A DNA stretch of 64,000 bases from Jaltomata sinuosa (GCA_003996215.1 QJPP01000310.1:620001-684000), one strand, 5' to 3'. Shown: positions 12,421 to 25,429, counted from the stretch's first letter. Notes: generated by a model from the letters alone, not told the origin. Program-made: numbers and translations.

Positions 12421-13600
12421 TTATTGGCAAAGTACATTAGTGCCCGAATTGCACTGAGATATGGAGTTTCATCACCAAGAAGCATTTCATTCTTCCCTTG
12501 AGATCGAAATAAATCTTTATTTATGTCAAGTGATCTCACAATCATTGGGATACTCAATGGAATCGCTTTAAAACCTTATAAATCCTTCAAGGATTTTCAT
12601 ATAACAGTCACTGTCTAGCTAAGACATGACAACCATTCATTTATATGTATTCAAGCTTTACAGTATTGCCAGATTGAAAGAAACCTCATTGCATCCACCA
12701 CAGGAGAATACGTCTCCCTACAATAATGTCAGGACCAAAAATCTTTATGCCCAAGGCACAAGCCGTACTTTATATCTTACGGTTATTTCTTTTGCACAAT
12801 GACTCATTTGTACCCCACTGACATTATATATTGAGGTCTTTGGACTAAAGTACAGACCATCACTTTTTAAGTGAAATAAAATATACTTGAATCTCGCGTA
12901 TTTTTATTTGGCCAATAATTTATCTGTCCATATTATTGACATATTTAAATTTAAGATCCTCGTACCATTTATAATGGTGAGCGCTACATTATATTAAAGA
13001 TACTGTCGACGATCATTTGATGTCAATTTCATTACAACATAACATATCGAGATTGATCTCTTCTTTTTCATAATTTTCAGGTACCTGAACCTTTGCCAAG
13101 GTTTTATGAAGAGTTATGTCATGGTGCTCTTTTAAAGCACTTGCCTCATTACCATGACCATCTTGATCATTTGCTCCTCTCCTTCTTCAAGGAGTTTTAC
13201 TTTTTGAAATCGATTAGTCTATCACGCTTCAGGCATGCCATATACCCTGTCCTTTAAGGACTTCTCATTGGAGCATTTACAACTGAATTATGGTATAGAG
13301 TCAGCAAATACATTTGGCAATTAATTTGTAATATTTTGCAATTGAATTATCTCTTGAACTTCAAGTTCACATTTTCTTTTACGAGGATCTAGATAATTCA
13401 TTTCATCTATTTCAGTTGTTAATCATATCTCTCCCTAATGTTAAAAAATCTAACATTCACCCCAACCTTATTTGGGGATCCATCTCTGTGCCTGGTGGAG
13501 CAATTAAATCAAATACTACACACTCAAATTTTTAGATGAAATATTTGTCTCCTGACCCTGAACCAATCATAGAGGGGAACCTTATTGGCTCGATGCATAT
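12421..13600 (-). pseudogene. copia reverse transcriptase region, heavily decayed
   Basis: This lies between the RNase H and integrase remnants on the minus strand, where the copia reverse transcriptase belongs. Near 12420-12560, fragments resembling 'YLSAIRALMYFAN', the conserved segment ahead of RNase H, can be read with frame changes. The catalytic YVDD box is not recognisable by eye. The assignment is largely positional. Confidence 0.5.
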
Positions 13601-13613
13601 CAGTGTTGCTGCA

Positions 13614-13922
13614 TTAAAATAACATCTCATACCAAATTTCTTTTGGGAGATTTGTTCTCATAACTAAGGGTTTAGCTATAATTGGAGGCATACAATTTCT
13701 GCTAAACCAACCAGCATTATCAATTTTTATAGTTTGGAACCATGCTCTTAATTTAACAATTTGAGCAAACAACCTTACAAAAATTAAATTGCAAGCTGAT
13801 AGCAAAGCGCATGTGACCAACCATAGATGCATCTCATTTCGTAGTAAACGGTCCATATGGCAGGTGAACGGACCCATATTCACCTTGTTATACGTTCTAA
13901 AATTTAAGGAAAACAATCTCAA
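13614..13922 (-). pseudogene. copia integrase fragment
   Basis: A 102-codon open stretch on the minus strand contains KIDNAGWF, matching the copia integrase IRLDNAGEF box with its second catalytic Asp. It ends with 'PLVMRTNLPKEIW', matching the conserved LLMRTKLPISAWG-type segment. The part that normally carries the catalytic Glu is distorted or missing between them, so it is internally deleted or shifted. Confidence 0.7.
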
Positions 13923-15957
13923 TCTTAGCCGGTATAATGTTTAACTTTTTGAGAACAAGTAGCACAAGAGAATTCTTGAAGAATCTTATATTTCTTCACT
14001 ATAACCACTTGTATTCTCAACTATTTTTGCATCACATTTGAACCGGGATGGTCAACCGGTCATGTCAATAAATATTTATTTATGTAAACTTCTAATTTAC
14101 TATCGCATGTGATTTTATCACCATGTCATATCTGTGTACTACAAAATAAGAAGAGAAGACGGGTAACCTTTTACATAAATATTTATAACCCGCTTCAATT
14201 GTAGTAATATGAAGATATAAAATCTTCTCATAATTTACAGTCTCAATATAATTCATTTTTAGTCAATGCCTTTGAAACTTAAGAAATTTCTGGGCGGTCG
14301 TCCGTCGTCCTAAAGTAGTCCCCGCGAAGAAGATGACTTTAATCTCTTGTGAGACTTACTACAACAACTTCATTCCTCCATGTAGTAACACATTAGCTCT
14401 TTTAAAGCTTTACCACATATTTCATAACACCATACATATGGTAAATATCTCCTTTTAGGGAGAAAGTTAATTTCATTATTGTCATGGTCAAAGCTTTTAT
14501 AGACAAGAATGATTTCTTGCTTTTACCCTTCAGTAGATCATGATAAGACATGCTACAATGCCAATGACCTTTTATACCAAAATAAAATTTATTTATTTCT
14601 CTCAAACCTCCGTAGAGGTGAGTTTTGATATTTATCCAACCTTACATGAGCATGTCCTTATTTATAATTTTTATCACATCTTGACACATTCATTTTCAAG
14701 AATGGTCGAGCATATATGATGCTTATCACAAGTCTCATTCTTTTCAAGGAATGGACTATTAACCATATGTATGTGCTTCATAAATTTTTATTAGAAGCTT
14801 ATTGTCATTATTTGAAATTTATCATATTTACATGACACACCTCAACATCACTTTGAAAGGTCAAGTGCACCACCACTTTATATTCCTTTATTTTGATGGA
14901 GGATTTATAAAACTCATCAATTTAGGTCGCACGATAATTGTGTGACCAATACCTTTCTTATCAAATTGATGATAACTTTACCTTCGCCTTTGAAGGACCA
15001 TTTTAGGAACCCATAATGTTCTTCCTTTTATAATTATCAGAATTTTGTCCCCTGTCACACCCAAGTTCATTCATATGGTCATAATAGTGACTTTGTCATC
15101 TTTCAGACTTTATCATATGTTGCTACTACATTCACATAAGAGAATAGAGCAAATCAATTAGGCAGGTTTCATGACCTTTCACCAAAAGTTTATCATACTG
15201 CCTTAGTCATCATTATACCATCATTATGGTGCATTAGGACTTAAACCTAATGTCTTACCCATATAAAGACGTCATAGATCATAAATTAATGGGACTCGAA
15301 CCCAATATTTTATCATGATCATAGTGCACCAAAACTCTTACCCAATATCTTTTTGGTGCGACTGGACTTGAATCTACCATCTTATCCTCAACCAATTTAT
15401 AATAGGCCAAAATACACCATGACTCGTCCTTAAGCCTTCAAAAATATAATTACTTTCTACATAAATGAAATCAAATTTCAACAAGACATATAAATTATAA
15501 CCACATCTGCTCCAAATTATCTCCTTGAAGTCCATCGCCTGTAGACTTTGGTAAGCTCCAATACAAGTCTCCTATAATAAATTGGATCCATCCAGTATAT
15601 TCTCAACTACATATTTCACAAAAGATTAGACAAATGAATAAGTTAAATATACAAAAATAAACAAAGGATGAAAACGTGTCTTCCCATTAATATCCAAGTC
15701 CCTTTTCATGAATTTGATCTATAGATAGAAATTTGCTTTCATCAAGTGCAAATTGGCCTTAGTATATATGCAGTCACACTTGCACCATTTTTCTTTCATA
15801 TTCTAGAAGAAGTGGTTTTCATACTGGAAGCGATTTCCATACTCTTCTGCATCAACAGATTTTGTTGACATAGAATAGTCAACCAGTAGCATATACTAAG
15901 ATCACTAAGTCTCACATGTACTAGAATCTTTATTTTGTGAGTTTCGTGTTGATAACG
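13923..15957 (-). pseudogene. copia gag and N-terminal polyprotein region, decayed
   Basis: By position, between the integrase fragment and the 5' LTR on the minus strand, this should hold gag, protease and the integrase N-terminus. I could not recognise a zinc knuckle or protease motif with confidence. Only short open stretches remain. The last ~40 bases before 15958 form the primer-binding region. Confidence 0.4.
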
Positions 15958-16234
15958 TGTTGTAAAATTAAGCTCGAAATAATATAATAATGAAGGTAAG
16001 TAGACAATATAAGTAGAGAAGGGAGAGAACTTTTCTTCTATTCAAGTGTATTCAAGTATGTACAAGTGTATCTTACAATGGTGAATAACATCTCAATTTA
16101 TAGGATGAGAAATCATTCCAAAGGTCACCAACATTAAGAGCCAAATTGATAGATACATTCTTTATCCACAAAAGATTCATGTAACCTAGAGAATGTGTAT
16201 GGACATCCATTCATTGAATATATATTTCATAACA
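15958..16234 (-). repeat. 5' LTR of the copia element
   Basis: The right LTR is 277 bases, starts TGTTGTAAAATTAAGC and ends TTTCATAACA, followed by the target duplication CTAAT. With the element on the minus strand this is the promoter-bearing 5' LTR. Confidence 0.88.
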
Positions 16235-16679
16235 CTAATTATTTTTTTCCTAACATAATTTTCATCTTTAAAAATTATTAAATAAACATCTTAATGATAT
16301 TTAGACTTTGTTATAAATCTTAATCATTCATATCTATTCAAACCCAATAAGTGATTGTAAATATTAAAAAAATAAACACACTTAATAATTAAGATTTAGA
16401 CTTAAAATATACATATAAACTTAATGATTGAGATATGAATAATTAGGATTAAAATCTTTATTAATTACAAACAAATAAGACCTTAGAAAAATTTAAAAAA
16501 GAGTATATTTTTCATCTAAATTTTGAATCTAATGTTCGAACTTGTGCCAACTTCAATCATAATGTTAGATCACATGTATACAATTAGACTTTGTCAAACA
16601 TAATTCAGAGTCAATGTCTGTCATTTCAAAAAACTCCAAACTCATAAATTCTAAGTTGAGTTTAAAGTGCCTAAAATTA

Positions 16680-16926
16680 TACTCCCTCCATTTCAAATTG
16701 ATTGACCTATTTTGATTTCGCATGGAGTTTAATAAAATAAAGAAGACTTTTAAATCTTGTGATCTTAATTTAAAGATATGTCAAATGTACCAAAATGCCC
16801 TTTCATCTTGTGATTTTAAATATGCTATGTGAAAAGTTGAAATAATTGCTAAAAAAGAAAAGGGTTATACTTTTTTAAATGAACTAAAAAAGAAAGTAGG
16901 TCAAACAAATTAAAATGAAGGGAGCA
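16680..16926 (+). mobile_element. Stowaway-like MITE 1
   Basis: The left end TA-CTCCCTCCATTTCAAATT and the right end, read inverted as TGCTCCCTTCATTTTAATTT, form long terminal inverted repeats of the CTCCCTCC type. This type is diagnostic of Stowaway (Tc1/mariner) MITEs. A left TA target is present; on the right, 'ca' stands where TA is expected, or TA is offset by two bases. There is no coding capacity. It lies about 1.5 kb upstream of the phosphoglycerate mutase gene. Confidence 0.75.
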
Positions 16927-17626
16927 TAAATTTATCAACTTTAAATTATACTTGAAATTGGCTATATGTTCATTACCTTGAGAAAATGGGCCAAGGAAGG
17001 CCCAAGGAAGCTAGTTGGACCATGCCACGGCCCGAAGGTGAGCCGCCTACCAAAACATCACTTTCTTGATAATCAAGCATAACTTATTTGGCATATTAGC
17101 ATATCCCTTCCTTTATTTATTAATTAAAAAAAAATCATTAACATTTTTTTTGTATAATAATTTTCTTAAAAAAAACAACAACGTAATTCATCACTATTCA
17201 CGCCTAAACTCTTTATCTTTTTCCCCCTTTTGACTTAAATCAATAATTCAATTTTTAATAATTATTTTTTCAAAAACAACGTGGTGCATCCCTATTCACC
17301 CCTTAACCTTTTTTTTTCTTTTTCCTTATTCACCCGAAATATTCTTTTCTTTCTTTAAACTTAAACGTGGTAAGGCTCCATTGATTTTACAATTATTCAT
17401 AGTTTTGAAATTATAATTTTTAGACTAATTTAATCATTTTTCAGATAAAATAAAATAATATTAAATTTAAAATAAAAATAAATTTTGAATTAGTTATACT
17501 TTTAATCAAATAAAAATAAATTTAATCCTGAAATATCCATCTTATGCATGAATCGAATAATTCCTATTTTATTTTTTTTATGAAAAAATAGATGCACAGG
17601 GGGGATCGAACCGAACAATCCCTAAG
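16927..17626. other. AT-rich upstream sequence with one GC-rich fragment
   Basis: Mostly poly(A)/poly(T)-rich intergenic sequence. A GC-richer block at about 16980-17075 ('gggccaaggaaggccc ... cacggcccgaaggtgagcc') stands out and looks like a retroelement fragment, but I cannot place it. No gene is seen. Confidence 0.4.
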
Positions 17627-17886
17627 TACTTTCTCCATTTCACTTTTATTTGTTCACTTTGAATTTTACATGTCCTTTAAAAAATAATAATTATTATGAG
17701 TATTTTATTATAATACCATAATAATTGATGTTTAAGTTTTAAACTTTGAAAATAATTAATATTAAGGGTTAAATATGAAGAAAAATAAATAATTTATTAC
17801 TATATTTGATATCCGTAAAAAGTGATAAATAAAAATAAAAATATATTTTTAATATAATAAACGAGTAAATGTAAATAGAGGGAATA
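17627..17886 (+). mobile_element. Stowaway-like MITE 2
   Basis: TACTTTCTCCATTTCAC on the left pairs with the inverted right end TATTCCCTCTATTTAC. TA dinucleotides are at both borders (17627-17628 and 17885-17886). The interior is AT-rich and has no open frame. It is a second, more diverged member of the same class as 16680-16926, and ends about 540 bases upstream of the mutase start codon, within plausible promoter range. Confidence 0.65.
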
Positions 17887-18139
17887 CTTGTTTTTGTACC
17901 ATTAGTGCACAAGTCATGTGTCTTTAGATCTTTCTCCTTGCCTATCACAAAAAATATAAAAAAATTATAAACCGGAAAAATAAGTTCCCTTTCAAGATTT
18001 CTCACGTGCCTAACTCACGTGAAATACCTAACACATCTCACTTTTCCCCAGTTCTCCTTTTTTTTAAAAATAAATAAATAAATAATAAATAATAATTTTT
18101 TGTTGAAATTTCTATAAAATTCTTTTTATTTTAAAGGCA

Positions 18140-18423
18140 ATATTCTTTTCTTTGAATATGAACAAGTGTATGCTTGCGGTATTTCAGCCCAGCATTCCAA
18201 TAAAGACCCCCACTTCACCCCTTCATTGTTTTCTCCACTACAACACACCTTTTTGCTCTCTTTTTCTCTTCTATACCGCTTAAGGTAGTTGCTCTCTTTT
18301 GCTCTTGTTCATAAATCTATGTTAATATATCTTCTTTCTTCTTATTTATGACCCTGTAGATCTGATTGATTTACTAACTTTTGTTTTGTTTTTTTGGGTG
18401 AAGAATTTTTAAGATCTGAGATT
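18140..18423 (+). promoter_or_regulatory. Probable leader / core promoter of the iPGAM gene
   Basis: A pyrimidine-rich stretch (CTCTCTTTTTCTCTTCT, about 18257-18273) precedes the start codon, as in many plant 5' leaders. A possible leader intron could run from GT at 18285 to AG at 18402-18403. No upstream ATG in frame with the gene was seen. No convincing TATA box stands out; 'ctatacc' near 18271 is weak. The boundaries are an inference. Confidence 0.4.
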
Positions 18424-21400
18424 ATGGGTAGTTCAGGAGATGCATGGAAATTGAAGGACCATCCTAAACTTCCTAAGGGAAAGACTGTTGCTGTTATTGT
18501 TTTGGATGGTTGGGGTGAAGCTAAGCCTAATGAATATAACGCTATCTCTGTTGCTGAAACTCCTGTTATGGACTCTCTCAAAAAGGTCCTTTCCATTTCC
18601 TTCTATTATATATATATTTTTTATTTTTGTATTTATGATTTGTTTTATTTATCTGGGTTCTTGTTATTTTTTTTTTTTATAGGGTGCTCCTGAACATTGG
18701 AGATTGATTAAGGCACATGGGAATGCTGTGGGGCTTCCTACCGAGGATGATATGGGTAACAGTGAAGTGGGTCACAATGCTCTTGGTGCTGGAAGGATCT
18801 TTGCTCAAGGGTCAGCTCTATATACAGATGAAACACAAATCCTATACTTTTTTGTTAAATTTGAAATCTTATTTTTGGATCCTTATATGTTAAGTTCCTT
18901 CTTGAAATGGGTTGCTGAAAGTTAAATGTAATATAATAAATGCAACCAAGTTACTATTAGGTCCGTAATTTCAGCCGGTTTATTAGGTAAAAAAATAGAT
19001 CCTTAATTTCATCCAATAGGTTAACAAAAAAAGGGGGTCATTACTTTGGAACTGAATGGAGTTTCCTGATTGGTATTGGGACCAGAATCTTGCTTGATCC
19101 CTTGGTTGTTAGAGTTATGTAGGTATTAGTTATGTGGGTATTAGTTATGGGGTATTAGTTATTCTATCTTCTATCTCGCATGAGTTAACCACAAATTCCC
19201 TCATAACTCTTACATGTATTAGTTATGCGAGTTTCTAAACTGCAAAGCAAAGGTCGTATTAATTACTAGCTTTCTTCCTAACTAGCTACCGATTGTTGTA
19301 TAACTTATACAGGACTTAATACATGGATAAGTTGCCTCTTTACTAGCTACCAAACGACTTTAAGTCCCAAAAACTCGTCTTAACTAATCAAACCAAAGAA
19401 AAATAAAAATTAATTGAAATAAGAAGCAATGAGAAATAGCTTTCTTCGCTCTGTGGATTAATTTTTTCCACTCCTTTATTGGCTCCACTGCTGCTGTACC
19501 TCTGTACTACTACATCAGAGTACAAATAGAATATTATTTTAGACTTCCTATTTCTAACACCAATCGTGATTGAGGACTTGTTTCTTTCTATTTGCCTGAT
19601 TCATGATGATTTTATGCAATCACTGGGTTAGGGGAGATTTTTTTCCATGGGTCTGTTTCTTTTTTGTTTGTTTTTTTAAAATGTAGATAGTTGCTTATTA
19701 TTGTCTCTAATGTGTTTCCTTGCAGTGCAAAACTTGTTGACCTAGCCCTTGCCTCTGGAAAAATCTATGACGGAGAAGGTTTCAAACACATTAAAGAATG
19801 TTTTGAAAAAGGAACTCTGCACCTCATTGGCCTCGTGAGTGATGGGGGTGTCCACTCCAGGCTTGACCAACTGCTGGTACGCCTGTCATCTTTTAAACAA
19901 TACTGTGATGATTGATGACATATTGCAGATGCATATTGTTTTCACTCATTTCAACAATCAATAAGAAGTTCTCTTTTGGTTGCAGTTGTTGCTGAAAGGT
20001 GCTGCTGAGCGTGGTGCCAAAAGAATTCGTGTCCATGCCCTCACTGATGGACGTGATGTTCTGGATGGTTCTAGTGTGGGCTTCATGGAGACCCTTGAGA
20101 ATGATCTAGCAAAATTACGTGAACAAGGTGTTGATGCCCGGGTTGCATCTGGTGGAGGTCGCATGTATGTTACCATGGATCGTTATGAGGTAAATTTGTG
20201 GCTTTTAGATATGTACATATTAGATTTTCTTTTCGATAATGTTGGGTCCTGCACCTAATACTGTCTGAAGCTTCTAATGCCCCACATTAAGCGTAGCAGC
20301 CTTCAATTCAGTAGTCCATTGATTTGTTTGGTCAAAATTAGCTTGATTGAATTTCGTCCAGTTATATTTTCTTCGACTGGCTGGGTATATTTTGAAGTGG
20401 AATAAGATAATCGGGGATAAAGTTTTTGTTGATGCTGTCTCCTGCCACTTATCACTGTCTGCTCACTGCTGTCATAATTTGTTTGTTCAAGAAGTAATTC
20501 GATTCATCACTCTCTAATCTTAGCTTTGTTGTTTGTTGTTGTACCCTTCTACTCTTTCTGATATCAACATTTCACGTCTGTTAATAGCTGTTGTCTCTCA
20601 AAGAAAATTGGGGCTAACTCAATTCCAAAAGCTAGCTCATGAAGTGAAGATAAAGTCCTGCTAAACAGACTACAACCCATTCCCTCACCTGATTTGGGAC
20701 ATTCAAACACCCGGTACACCTAGGGCAAAACAACTAGATCATGAATAACACAAATTGGAGGCTCAACATTGGATAACCAAACAATAGAGATGGAAGAGAT
20801 GGAGAGATTTTGAGAATTCTGAGCTTGAATATTCCCTGGAGCTATCTTGTTTAAATAGTGGTGTATAGGAACGTCCTAAAATAGGATAGAATCAGAACTA
20901 ACATCATAGAATCCTCTAATATACTAACGATCTCCCTAACTGGTCTAAGTGATATATATAGAATCATCCTCAATTACAGTTTATTTACATAAGAATATTT
21001 TTGACAGACACCGAAAGCACATAGTTGCTTATCAAAAATGAAAAAAGCAGAGTTCCAAGATGCAAATACTTTTTGGGAACCACCATACTACCTTGTCATA
21101 GATGTGTTCTGTGTTTGTGATATAAACAGTTCTTCGATTCTTCCAGAGTTTTTTTTGCTTCGGTTGCTTCTTTCTACTTTGAGCAGACGATATGATCAAG
21201 TTGACCTGATGCTTCAGGCTTGTAGTGTCTTCTGTTATCCTTCCTTCACAACTGTTATTGATTAGTTGTCATACCAATTTCTTTGCTTTAAAACACACTC
21301 TATGGGATTTCATTCTTCATGTCTTATGGTTAATTATGAGTCATTCCTTTAATGCAGAATGACTGGGATGTCGTAAAAAGAGGTTGGGATGCACAAGTTC

Positions 21401-24066
21401 TTGGTGAGGCTCCACACCAGTTCAAGGATCCCGTCGAAGCAATTAAGAAGTTGAGGCAGGAACCCAATGCCAGTGATCAGTACTTAGCCCCATTTGTTAT
21501 TGTTGATGATAATGGAAAGCCTGTTGGGCCTATTTTGGACGGTGATGCTGTTGTGACTTTCAACTTCAGAGCAGATCGTATGATCATGCTTGCAAAGGCC
21601 CTTGAATACGAGAATTTCGATAAATTTGATCGTGTACGAGTCCCTAAAATTCATTATGCTGGTATGCTCCAATATGATGGTGAATTGATGCTTCCAAACA
21701 AATACCTTGTTTCTCCTCCAGAGATTGACAGGACATCCGGGGAGTATCTAGTGCGCAATGGTGTTCGGACTTTTGCTTGCAGGTGAGTTTATGTGATATC
21801 TCTTCTGGTGCCTTTGTTTGGAATACCTTGCGGAAGAAATTGATATTATTTGCTTAAAATGTCTGATTTTGTTGTAGAGGCTTCTGCTATATTTATTAAC
21901 ATTATAAAGCCTGGAAGTCAACCAGCCTCTAGTATTCAAATAAATAAAATAAAATAGAGATACAATTAAGAGTTTAGTCGGAAGATAAATATGCCATTCT
22001 ACTGGGTATGTTGTTGTTGTATTCTGCAAGAAGAAACATCTATTATACAAGAGTTTGAACTTTCTTTGAACTAGTATTAACAACTTCGATACTTGTTTCA
22101 ACAGTGAGACTGTTAAATTTGGTCACGTCACCTTCTTTTGGAATGGAAACCGTTCTGGGTATTTTGACCAGAAATTGGAAGAGTATGTGGAAATTCCAAG
22201 TGACAGTGGGATTACATTTAATGTTAAGCCAAAAATGAAGGCACTGGAGATTGCTGAAAGGACTAGGGATGCCATCCTTAGCCGCAAATTTGACCAGGTA
22301 ATATATATGGTGTTGCTTTGTGAGTGTTTATGTTTTCAAAAGGCTTCTTTTAAATAGCAAAGCTTAGCCTGGTTTCCGAATTATTTATTAGGTACGTCTG
22401 AACATACCTAATAGTGATATGGTGGGGCATACTGGTGACATCAAAGCAACCATTGAAGCTTGCAAGGCTGCTGATGATGGTGTCAAGGTAATAGTGCTTC
22501 CTTGGATCAATTATTCCGAGTGTCATAAGATTTTCCTGTGATTTTCTTTTATCGACATTTCTTGCGAAAGCTTTGATGTTATTGACTATAATGGCCATGC
22601 CACTGCTTTTTGGTTGAGCTGCAAGATTTGGATGAATTGATTTCCATGATGCTTTTCTTTTTTACAAGATGCTTCATGCCTTGATCATTGGAGTATATAA
22701 CCAATCTGGTTTTGGAGTTTTTTACTTGAACTTGAAGCTGAAGCATGCATTTCTGGTCATGTTCAGTGTTTTTTTCCGTCAAATTGAGGCTCTACTGAAG
22801 CTCAAAGTTGCATTAACTAACATACATTTTTAAGATTCAATCCTTGGCATAATTTGTGAAGGTACTTAAATATTTGTGAAGTGGATGATAATTTTCATGC
22901 TACATGATGACATCTTCATGCCAACATATTTTTATCAAGATAGCTGTCTTTGATATCACTAATGGTTGTGACTTATCTTTCCTGCAGATGATCCTTGATG
23001 CTATTGAACAAGTGGGTGGAATATTTTTAGTTACTGCTGACCATGGAAATGCTGAAGATATGGTTAAGCGAAACAAGAAGGGAGAGCCATTACTTGACAA
23101 GAATGGAAACATTCAGATTCTCACTTCTCACACTCTCGAACCTGTAAGTAATTCATTCAATTTCAGCAAGGGAGACCTAAAATTTATATTACTTTTTCTT
23201 TGCCACCATTCTGAAATGTAGAAAACTGGAAAAGCATGCATTATTCTGTTCTTCCAGCAGTTTTAAAAAACACCTATTTAGTTACCCTGAGTGTACATTA
23301 GCTCAAGGTACTTTAGAAACCTATAGGTAGAAAAAGAAACGTCAGAATTAGTACAGGGACGGAAAGAAAAAGGGTCCCTGTGGTTAGGAACTTTGAGGAT
23401 TGTGTTCATTCATGAGGAGAACTTCAACTACTAATCTGAGAAGAACATTTGGAACACTATCCCAGCTGTGATTTGGTGTAGAGTTTGGTTAGAAAGGTAT
23501 CATTGAATTTTTTAAGGCAAAAAGGAAGACGTACTTAGCCTTGAACATAGTAGAGAGGATTCAATATATACTATATATACATAAAAATAATGGGCTCCGG
23601 ATGATGACCCCCTTCACTCCCATTTGGCTCTGCCCCTGGTTTAAGTAGGTAAGGATCTGATTTCTTAATCATTTTTGGCCTCTTCTTTTGACATCTTTTT
23701 TGTGCAAGCAGTCTTTTTTAAGTGATGTAGATGCTGTGTTGAACATGCTTCGTCTCTTGCTCAACTTGTAAACCTATAGCACTTTTTTAGTGCTTTTTAC
23801 CCATCAATAATACTTCTAACATTATCAAAAAGTACTCTAACTTTACTTTGTTTGGAGAGTTGATGGTAAAGGATGCAATAATTCTTGTTTTTCTTCTATA
23901 GGTTCCTATTGCAATTGGTGGTCCTGGACTTTTACCTGGTGTGAGATTCCGCCAAGATCTCCCCACTGGTGGGCTTGCAAATGTAGCTGCAACCTTTATG
24001 AATCTGCATGGCTTCGAGGCACCTAGTGATTACGAGCCAACCTTGATCGAGGTTGTTGACAACTAG
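18424..24066 (+). CDS. iPGAM: 2,3-bisphosphoglycerate-independent phosphoglycerate mutase (9 exons)
   Basis: Cytosolic glycolytic enzyme interconverting 3- and 2-phosphoglycerate using two metal ions and a phosphoserine intermediate. Exons: 18424-18585, 18683-18810, 19726-19876, 19986-20189, 21358-21782, 22105-22297, 22392-22487, 22988-23143, 23902-24066. All eight introns are GT-AG and phases agree, giving 559 codons, the usual plant length. By homology with bacterial iPGM, expected metal/catalytic residues are present: D28 (VLDGWG), nucleophile S81 (GNSEVGH), D430 and H434 (SDMVGHTGD), D471 and H472 (TADHGNAEDM), H501 (TSHT). No transit peptide is seen. 18424 is the first ATG in frame. No premature stop or lost residue: the gene looks functional. 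Confidence 0.96.
18811..19725 (+). other. iPGAM intron 2, with a MITE-like remnant
   Basis: A 915-base intron between exons 2 and 3. It contains small internal repeats 'gtattagttatg' around 19120-19160. An inverted-looking end '...ctaccaaacgactttaag' near 19350 resembles ends of the GTTTGGTA-type MITEs common in nightshades (compare 24605-24836). The partner end near 19105 is weak, so it is a fragment at best. Confidence 0.4.
20190..21357 (+). other. iPGAM intron 4, largest intron, repeat-bearing
   Basis: A 1168-base intron. The segment near 20620-20720 ('aaaagctagctcatgaagtg ... cctgatttgggac') resembles a dispersed nightshade repeat end. It suggests an old insertion that lengthened the intron. 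Splice sites are canonical (GTAAAT ... TGCAG) and the flanking exons join in phase, so splicing should not be impaired. Confidence 0.4.
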
Positions 24067-24480
24067 ATATCTCGTAGACCTTAGGGTTGAAGTTTTGGCG
24101 CAAGAGGAAAGTGATAATGACTGCATTCAACACTTCCCCGTTTATTTGAATAAGACATTTTGAGCTTATATTAACAGAATTTGACATTCTACCACATGGC
24201 CTTGTTATAAGCTATGATGGAAGAGTGCGCGATATACTGTTCATGTTAAACCCTGTAATCTGTTAAGGCATCACATCTCTTATCTTGAGATAAGTTTGAG
24301 TTTTCCTTTGAACACAAATTCTTAATCCTCGACTACATCCCTGTTTCGAATACTTGATAGTGCAAAACTGATATTGTCTGGAACAAATAAGTAGATGTAT
24401 TGTGATAAATTCAGTACTTGCGTTTGGGTGTGGGGGGTGGAAGTCAAGTAAATTCACTATATTTCTGTATCTCTGTCCTA
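24067..24480 (+). other. 3' untranslated region of iPGAM (approximate)
   Basis: Follows the TAG at 24064-24066. A near-upstream AATAAG element at about 24149 is a weak poly(A) signal candidate. The AT-rich sequence to about 24480 has no coding signature. The true transcript end cannot be set from sequence alone. Confidence 0.35.
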
Positions 24481-24604
24481 GAGTCCAGTTGGAGTTATTA
24501 GTCTATCTTGTGTCTCTTTTTTTTTCCTTAGAAAAAGAAAACATTCCTTAAAGCTTGGCCTGAAAAAAGAAGAAGGGAAGGATGGAGGGAGAAAGGAAAC
24601 TTAT

Positions 24605-24836
24605 AGGGGTTGTTTGGTAGACGGTATGAGATAAGCAAGGATATTCCATGGATTGGGATTATCACATGAGACTATTTTATCCACCTTTCATATGGGACAG
24701 TAATTCCACCATTTTAGTATAAATGGTGAGATAAAATAGTATTGAGATTAATTAATACTTCACACCAAACAAGTGATAAAGTTAATTCATATTTTATTTC
24801 GTAGTTCTTATCCTTATTCCACGTATCAAACGACTT
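24605..24836 (+). mobile_element. Candidate MITE with GTTGTTTGGTA ends
   Basis: The left end 'gttgtttggtagacggtatgag' and the right end read inverted 'gtcgtttgatacgtgg' agree at most of the first 11 positions. Each is followed inward by a 'gataag'/'aataag' block. About 230 bases, AT-rich, no open frame. I could not identify a clear target duplication, so the superfamily (hAT or PIF/Harbinger) is left open. Confidence 0.5.
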
Positions 24837-25064
24837 CATAGAGTTCATAGGTTAGAGAGCTAAAGACTAAACCCGTTTGGTCAGGTTTTCCCGAAGTTAA
24901 TAAGTATTTATTTCAAAGATTATTTTAGAAAATTAAGGTATTGGAACAAAAATATAAATATTTTGAATAGTATTGCAGTTGCAAAAGTTATTTTTCAAAG
25001 TCTGAAAAAGATAATATTGTTCAATTTTTTTTGTAATTTTACCCAAGCATAGAAAATTTCGTAG

Positions 25065-25165
25065 TTGTTTGGACATGTAATTTAAAGTTCAAATTTAAAG
25101 TTTTAATTTGAAATTATTGTTTGTTTATGACATTTAAAATAAAACTTTAATTTCATTTTCTTTTA
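25065..25165 (+). repeat. AT-rich repeat family R, partial copy
   Basis: 'gttgtttggacatgtaatttaaag' then 'tttaatttgaaattattgtttgtttatgacattta' matches the start of the longer copies at 27700 and 61570. It begins with a GTTTGGACATG-type end often seen on nightshade MITEs. This copy is cut short. Confidence 0.45.
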
Positions 25166-25429
25166 TAACAAAAGTCCACCAACGGTTTGGGGGAGGGGGA
25201 TGGGGTTAAGTAACTGTTCAAATCTTTGTATTATAAAAAAATTCAAGTACATGAAGAAGGATATAAACTTTCGTTTTCAAAACTTAATAAGGAATACAAC
25301 AATTTATTTTTATATACGTGCAACTACGTACACTTGTAATAGGGAGACTAAAGCCTCACCTAGTGTACTAACTCTGCTGGATATAAATAAGGAAGAAATT
25401 ACACAAAAAGGAAAGAGCTACACAAATTC

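Larger units (their letters stand above)
11464..16234 (-). mobile_element. Complete but decayed Ty1/copia LTR retrotransposon
   Basis: Two LTRs of 277 bases each (11464-11740 and 15958-16234) begin TGTTGTAAAA and end TTTCATAACA. Both are flanked by the 5-bp target duplication CTAAT (11459-11463 and 16235-16239). The internal 4.2 kb encodes, on the minus strand, integrase then reverse transcriptase then RNase H, the copia order. All frames are broken by stops and shifts. On the minus strand the sequence next to the right LTR reads 'ACGTTATCAACACGA', the place of the primer-binding site. It resembles the priming region common in nightshade copia elements and is imperfect. Total length 4771 bases. 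Confidence 0.88.

Noticed and set aside
18394..18423. Upstream extension of the iPGAM frame to 18394
   Set aside because: The first codon there is TTG, not ATG; the ATG at 18424 gives the N-terminus usual for plant iPGAM.
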